Shown here piece after piece: positions 60,289-64,000 of a stretch of DNA of 64,000 nt (positions are counted from its first letter, which is position 1; every line of letters begins with the position of its first letter). The position numbers and the translations under genes were made by a program. The notes beneath the pieces are model-generated. The model was not told where the DNA came from, did not search any database, and saw nothing but the letters and a program-made list of their open reading frames with translations. Origin of the DNA: Myxococcales bacterium (GTDB lineage Bacteria > Myxococcota_A > Polyangia > Polyangiales > Ga0077539); contig JAAFIF010000031.1 in NCBI GenBank assembly GCA_013298625.1, positions 21,044 to 85,043 on the forward strand. The letters run 5' to 3'.

Positions 60289-61875
60289 GTGCTCACCCCC
60301 CCCCTGGTTAGTAGTCACACACAAACGAAACCAAGTGATCTTCGATGGACGCAATGGTTCGCGCACGCGATCGCGTTGTTGTTCGCGGCGAGCTTCGTCG
60401 GTGCAGACTGCAGCCGTTCGCCGCCTGCTTGCTCGGTAAACGGAGGCGCGGCGCTCGAGTGCCAGAGCACCCAGATGCGCGTGTGCCTCAACTCTCGATG
60501 CGTGAGGAAGATGAACCTCGGTCAGAGCTGCCGAACCGATCCGTGTCTGGCCACGAACTCTTTGGGCGTTTGCGCACAGGGTTTGGCGTGCGTTCCGAGC
60601 GCCGATCCGGCGGTCGGGACGTGCCAGCAGTCGGTGCTCGACACGCAGGGATCGCTCGGGTGCGAACCATCGCTGCCTTCGGCGGATCAGTGCCCGCAAG
60701 GCATGACGTGCGAACCGCGCACGGGCGCAGGCAGCTGCGGCACGCCCGTCAGCAACATCCAGGGCGGCAAGCCCGGCTTGTGCGTGTTGCCCGCGGCCGA
60801 AGGCCAGGGTTGCGACGGAAACTTCACCGACAGCAACCCCAACCTCTGCGCCCGCTGTGAGCGCGGCACGACGTGCGTGATGTACCCCGGTGAGTCTCGC
60901 GGAATGTGCCGCCGCGCATGCACTTCATTGAGCAATTGCCCGTGCGGAGGATCGTCTGCGTGCGAGACGCTCCCGTCGGGCGGGAGCTACTGCCGCCCGT
61001 GCGCCGGCGACGGTCTCGAGTGCCGCCGCGACGGGATGAACGACAGGCTCTCGTGCTGCCAGGCAGGCGCGGGCTCCGTGTGCGATGCGACGACCAACTG
61101 GCGTTGCTGCCGCCCCAACGCGGCTTCGTGCACAGAGAACGGCCAGTGCTGCGGTAGCAGCCGCTGCATCAGCGGATCGTGCGCCGCGTGCAGAACGGTG
61201 GGTCAGAGCGCGACCAACGCGGGGCAGTGCTGCGACGGGCTCATCCTCAACGGCGGCGTGTGCAAGCGGCAATGCAACCTCGGCGCGGTGTGCCCCGTGC
61301 CAGGAGCGACGCCAGGAACCGCGTGCGCCGTCGGGCGCGTCGCAGCGTGCGATGTCAACGGCAACGTGACCACGTGCACGCAGGGCGTGTTTCCCACCAC
61401 CGAGACATGCAACGGCGTGGACGACAACTGCAACGGGCAGATCGACGAAGGGCTCGCGCGGACCACGTGCTCGAACCCGACACGGTTGATCGGTCGTGGC
61501 GGCAGCCCCGAGACCATGTGCATGAACGGAGGAGCGCCCCAGCAGGGCGTGCTCTTGTGCGAACGCGGGGTGCAAACGTGCACCGCATTCGAAGACTTCC
61601 ACTTTTGCCGTCGGTGCGGGACACGCACGATGCTCGATCCCACGAGCACCACCGGCGCGTCGGTCACCACGAACTGCGGCAGCTGCCTCGATGAGTCTTG
61701 CCAGGACGGATCCCCAAACACTTGCATGCCCGGCCTGAGTTGCTTGTGCCCAATGGGACCAGGCTCGTGCAGCGCGCCAAACGGATACTGCGCGTACAAT
61801 CCGACATGCACCAACGCACCAAACCGCTGCTGGCCGCGAGTGGCGTCGGGAAACTACGGGCCAACATGTCTCTGA
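60289..61875 (+). CDS. Cys-rich exported protein with MopE-type motif, start at a C9 tract
   Basis: A 528-residue Cys-rich exported protein. The frame is open from GTG 60289 through 'WFAHAIALLFAASFVGADC', a signal peptide whose lipobox is not canonical (Asp before Cys41). The mature part has ~60 Cys in modules such as 'CSVNGGAALECQ', 'CRRACTSLSNCPCGGSSAC', 'CCRPNAASCTENGQCCGSSRC', one MopE-type 'CNGVDDNCNGQIDEG' (~370) and 'CGTRTMLD...CGSCLDESC'. No ATG is in frame before the signal peptide: ATG 60282 is one base out of frame because of the C9 run at 60296-60304. The start is therefore uncertain. The next gene overlaps its end by 10 bp. Confidence 0.75.
   Translation: MLTPPLVSSHTQTKPSDLRWTQWFAHAIALLFAASFVGADCSRSPPACSVNGGAALECQSTQMRVCLNSRCVRKMNLGQSCRTDPCLATNSLGVCAQGLACVPSADPAVGTCQQSVLDTQGSLGCEPSLPSADQCPQGMTCEPRTGAGSCGTPVSNIQGGKPGLCVLPAAEGQGCDGNFTDSNPNLCARCERGTTCVMYPGESRGMCRRACTSLSNCPCGGSSACETLPSGGSYCRPCAGDGLECRRDGMNDRLSCCQAGAGSVCDATTNWRCCRPNAASCTENGQCCGSSRCISGSCAACRTVGQSATNAGQCCDGLILNGGVCKRQCNLGAVCPVPGATPGTACAVGRVAACDVNGNVTTCTQGVFPTTETCNGVDDNCNGQIDEGLARTTCSNPTRLIGRGGSPETMCMNGGAPQQGVLLCERGVQTCTAFEDFHFCRRCGTRTMLDPTSTTGASVTTNCGSCLDESCQDGSPNTCMPGLSCLCPMGPGSCSAPNGYCAYNPTCTNAPNRCWPRVASGNYGPTCL
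60296..60304 (+). repeat. Homopolymer C9 at the start of the Cys-rich gene
   Basis: Nine C in a row, between ATG 60282/GTG 60289 and the signal-peptide coding region. A change of one C switches which start codon is in frame. Confidence 0.9.
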
Positions 61876-62246
61876 ATCGTGCGATGGGGATGCTGCTTTC
61901 GTTGTGCCTCGTGCACTGCGGAACGGCCGTGACGCCGAACAACGATGCCGCTGTCGACGCGTCGGCCGACGCTTGGACGTGGCGCGACTGCAGGTCAGGT
62001 CGATGCCCCCAGGGTGAAGTGTGCACCAGCTCTGGTGTGCCTGAGGGACTTCAGATCGTTTGCCGGCCGACGATCCCTGGCTGCGAGCCGTTCACGCCGC
62101 CATGCACCGGCGCAGAGTGCATCGGGCTCATTCCGTGCCAACCGTGCGTCGCAGCGTCGATGATGTGCCCGACGGGCATGCGATGCATGGTCGAACGAAC
62201 TCGCGCTTCGTTGGGCTTCGTCGACGTGGACTGCGTGCCGGAGTGA
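61866..62246 (+). CDS. Small Cys-rich lipoprotein
   Basis: A 126-residue lipoprotein with signal peptide and lipobox 'LCLVHC' (Cys18), an Ala/Asp linker ('NNDAAVDASADAW') and about a dozen Cys ('CRSGRCPQGEVC', 'CTGAECIGLIPCQPCVAASMMCPTGMRCMVE'). It overlaps the preceding Cys-rich gene by 10 bp, so both are likely made together and may interact on the surface. ATG 61866. No known family. Confidence 0.7.
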   Translation: MSLNRAMGMLLSLCLVHCGTAVTPNNDAAVDASADAWTWRDCRSGRCPQGEVCTSSGVPEGLQIVCRPTIPGCEPFTPPCTGAECIGLIPCQPCVAASMMCPTGMRCMVERTRASLGFVDVDCVPE

Positions 62247-62333
62247 CGCGGCGCCGACGGTGCCGCCGAACCACTTGCTCGACGACAGGTTCGAGTGCCG
62301 CGAGGCGCGGCGGGACTTCGGTCGACCGCGGCA

Positions 62334-62354
62334 GCCGAGAGAAAGCTTCCCTCG
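62334..62354 (+). repeat. 21-bp direct repeat, copy B
   Basis: Identical to 58605-58625, in the gap after the 61866 gene. No gene start lies near this copy; both neighbouring genes end toward it. Confidence 0.9.
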
Positions 62355-62434
62355 TCGCTTGACGGTTCTTCGCCCCGTGCAAGAGTGCGCAGTAGCGAGC
62401 TCGACAGCAGCGGGTCGAGCGACGAAGCGAGCGA

Positions 62435-62515
62435 CTACCGAGAGGCATCCATCGTCCCTCCCCTCCTGTTGTGGATTCTGTTGGTTCCTCCCCCTTTGCC
62501 AACCGCTCTCGGTAG
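62435..62515. other. Long-range inverted repeat in the convergent gap
   Basis: CTACCGAGAG (62435-62444) and CTCTCGGTAG (62506-62515) form perfect 10-bp arms around a 61-nt pyrimidine-rich loop, between two convergent genes. It could be a bidirectional terminator-like structure or an element remnant. Confidence 0.4.
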
Positions 62516-62519
62516 CCGC

Positions 62520-63968
62520 TCACTCCGACGCTCGAACCGCTGACACGCTCGCGTAGGCGACGTCTTCGAGCGCATCACTGAAGCGCTCGCGCGCCGCGCG
62601 TCGATCGGGCTTGTTGGCCGCGGTCAACGGCAGCGCGTCGCACAACACCAGCCGCCTCGGCCGCTTGTGCACGGCGAGCACCTTCGCGCATTCGTCAGCG
62701 AATCGCCTGCGATCGAAGCGATCGTCCGTCACCAGCGCGCACGCGACGAGCTGCCCCCAGCGCGGGTCCTCGACGCCGAACACCATCGAGCCGCGCACGC
62801 CGTCGATCGCGTCGAGCGCGCGCTCGACCTCGAGCGGGTACACGTTTTCGCCGCCCGTCACGATGAGGTCCGTTCGCCGCGCCACGACGTGCAGCCGGCC
62901 GCGCGCGTCGAGCAGCCCGTAGTCACCCGTGTCGAACCACTGCTCCTGCGTTCGCGCTTCTCCGTGGTGATACCCAGAGAAAAGCGTCGGGCCTCGCAGA
63001 GACAACCGCCCCACTTCGCCCGGTTCGCACTGCGCTCCGTCCTCGCGCGTGACGCGCAGCTCTGTGCCCGCGAGCGGCGCTCCACACCCCTGCTCGACGA
63101 CGGTGAAGTCTCGCTCGCTCTGCGTGGTGACCTGCGAGCACGCCTCGGTGAGCCCGTACGTCGTTCGCACGCGAAGGGCTCGACGCGCGCACGCATCGAT
63201 CAGCGCGCTCGACGCCGCGGCGCCGCCGAGCAGCACCGCGCGCAGCTTCGAGAGCGCAGCCCCATCGTCCGCTTCGATCAGCCGCTGCAACATCGTCGGA
63301 ACGAAGCTCGCGATCGTCACCCCTTCGCGCTCGATCGCCTCGAGCGCCGCGCGCTCGTCGAAGCGTCGCTGCAGCAAGACGGTCTTTCTCGCGAACAAAC
63401 AGCGCGTCAGGACCGAGAGCCCGCCGACGTGACAGAGCGGCAAGCACAAGAGCCAACGATCGTCCGCGCGCCATCCGAGGTTCGCCTCGCTCGCCCGCGC
63501 GCTCGCGACGAACGCCGCGCGCGAGAGCACGGCGCCCTTCGGTGTCCCGGTCGTTCCCGACGTGTACAAGATCGCGAGCGGGCGATCCGCGTGGGCAACA
63601 ACCGGGTCGACCGCGACCGTCTCTTCGTCGAGCGCATCGAGCACGTCGAGCGTACCGTCGTCCAAGCGCAGCGCGCAGCCCGCGTCGTCCGCGAGCGCCT
63701 TCGCCTCCGCGTCGGTCAACCTCGGGTGCAGCGGAACGACCGTGATCCCCCGCTCGAACATCGCGTACAGCGCCGCCGCCGTCGCGGCTCGATTCGTCGC
63801 TCTCAGCGCCACCGGCGCAGCCGCGCCCCCGTTTGCGCGCTCGATCGCAGCGCCCAGCCGTCGCGCGCGATCCGCGAGCGTCGCCCACGAAAGCGTCTCG
63901 TTCTCGAATCGAAGCGCCGTGCGCGCGCCTGCGTCCTCTGCGGCTGCGCGCAGTGAATACTCGTTCAT
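62520..63968 (-). CDS. menE: AMP-dependent acyl-CoA ligase, MenE-like (o-succinylbenzoate-CoA ligase)
   Basis: A 482-residue ANL-superfamily adenylating enzyme. The phosphate loop is 'ILYTSGTTGTPKGAVLS' (~residues 132-148), followed by 'LCLPLCHVGGLSVLTRCL', 'SFVPTMLQRLI', 'VRTTYGLTEACSQVTT', 'WFDTGDYGLLDARGRLHVVARRTDLIVTGGENVYPLEVE' (A7-A8 hinge) and the catalytic Lys in 'PLTAANKPDRR'. The short length and 'CLPLCHVGGLS' fit MenE of menaquinone synthesis, where it makes o-succinylbenzoyl-CoA, but other small acyl-CoA ligases are not excluded. Something seems to be coded just upstream on the same strand (see 63981). Confidence 0.8.
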   Translation of the reverse strand: MNEYSLRAAAEDAGARTALRFENETLSWATLADRARRLGAAIERANGGAAAPVALRATNRAATAAALYAMFERGITVVPLHPRLTDAEAKALADDAGCALRLDDGTLDVLDALDEETVAVDPVVAHADRPLAILYTSGTTGTPKGAVLSRAAFVASARASEANLGWRADDRWLLCLPLCHVGGLSVLTRCLFARKTVLLQRRFDERAALEAIEREGVTIASFVPTMLQRLIEADDGAALSKLRAVLLGGAAASSALIDACARRALRVRTTYGLTEACSQVTTQSERDFTVVEQGCGAPLAGTELRVTREDGAQCEPGEVGRLSLRGPTLFSGYHHGEARTQEQWFDTGDYGLLDARGRLHVVARRTDLIVTGGENVYPLEVERALDAIDGVRGSMVFGVEDPRWGQLVACALVTDDRFDRRRFADECAKVLAVHKRPRRLVLCDALPLTAANKPDRRAARERFSDALEDVAYASVSAVRASE

Positions 63969-63980
63969 CGCGCGCTCGAC

Positions 63981-64000
63981 TCAGTCCGTGGCGACCGGGA
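63981..64000 (-). CDS. Possible 3' end of an upstream gene
   Basis: On the minus strand, the last bases before the MenE-like gene read '..PVATD' then TGA (63981-63983), only 12 bp from the ligase start. It could be the end of another gene of the same operon; too short to identify. Confidence 0.2.

Noticed and set aside
59901..60311. 136-codon plus-strand open frame in the gap
   Set aside because: No ribosome-binding site, no family motif, mixed codon bias, and it runs through the hairpin; most likely non-coding.

Overview
The window is a very GC-rich chromosomal stretch with tightly packed genes on both strands. It most likely comes from a myxobacterium (Myxococcota, probably Polyangiales/Sandaracinaceae-like). 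The evidence is a MYXO-CTERM-type tail (55962-57443), many exported Cys-rich lipoproteins with the MopE-type 'CNGxDDNCNG' motif, a long Ser/Thr kinase fused to an AAA ATPase, a hybrid histidine kinase, and frequent 4-bp ATGA/GTGA gene overlaps. The species is inferred, not shown. No rRNA, complete tRNA, CRISPR array or intact insertion sequence was seen.

Layout. 1-3.5 kb: the end of an aldo/keto reductase gene, a terminator, then a cell-division operon ftsE-ftsX-envC-like. 3.5-9.5 kb: a Cys-rich lipoprotein with PPC-like beta domains, pyruvate kinase and a coupled hybrid histidine kinase. 9.5-22.9 kb, minus strand: a helical-repeat protein, two tandem paralogous RCC1-propeller lipoproteins (21 and 14 blades), a 3-mercaptopyruvate sulfurtransferase-type protein, a gene interrupted by an in-frame TAG, and an LRR-like protein. 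22.9-28.4 kb: a helical-repeat protein coupled to a PP2C-like phosphatase, two coupled small membrane proteins (one possibly GIDE-like), a thiamine-diphosphate enzyme and a small MopE-motif lipoprotein. 28.5-33.2 kb: BamD-like lipoprotein, TPR protein, phosphatidylserine decarboxylase and a coupled disordered-methyltransferase fusion.

33.2-42.4 kb is an envelope block: two TlpA-like redoxins, several lipoproteins including one with about eleven Cys-rich repeats, a beta-barrel-like outer-membrane protein and an OmpA/TSP3 protein. 42.4-46.9 kb: the kinase-AAA protein and a short-chain dehydrogenase. 47.0-53.9 kb: an AddB/AddA-type recombination nuclease-helicase pair. 53.9-58.5 kb: a polysaccharide flippase, a stand-alone receiver, a MYXO-CTERM surface protein and a VKOR-DsbA fusion. 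58.6-62.4 kb is looser and compositionally different, with long gaps; its ends carry an identical 21-bp direct repeat. It holds a hypothetical gene and two Cys-rich exported proteins, one starting at a C9 tract. A MenE-like acyl-CoA ligase ends the window.

The common thread is envelope biology: septal hydrolase control, outer-membrane assembly (BamD), phospholipid synthesis (Psd), and a large Cys-rich secretome with nearby disulfide enzymes (two redoxins and the VKOR-DsbA fusion).
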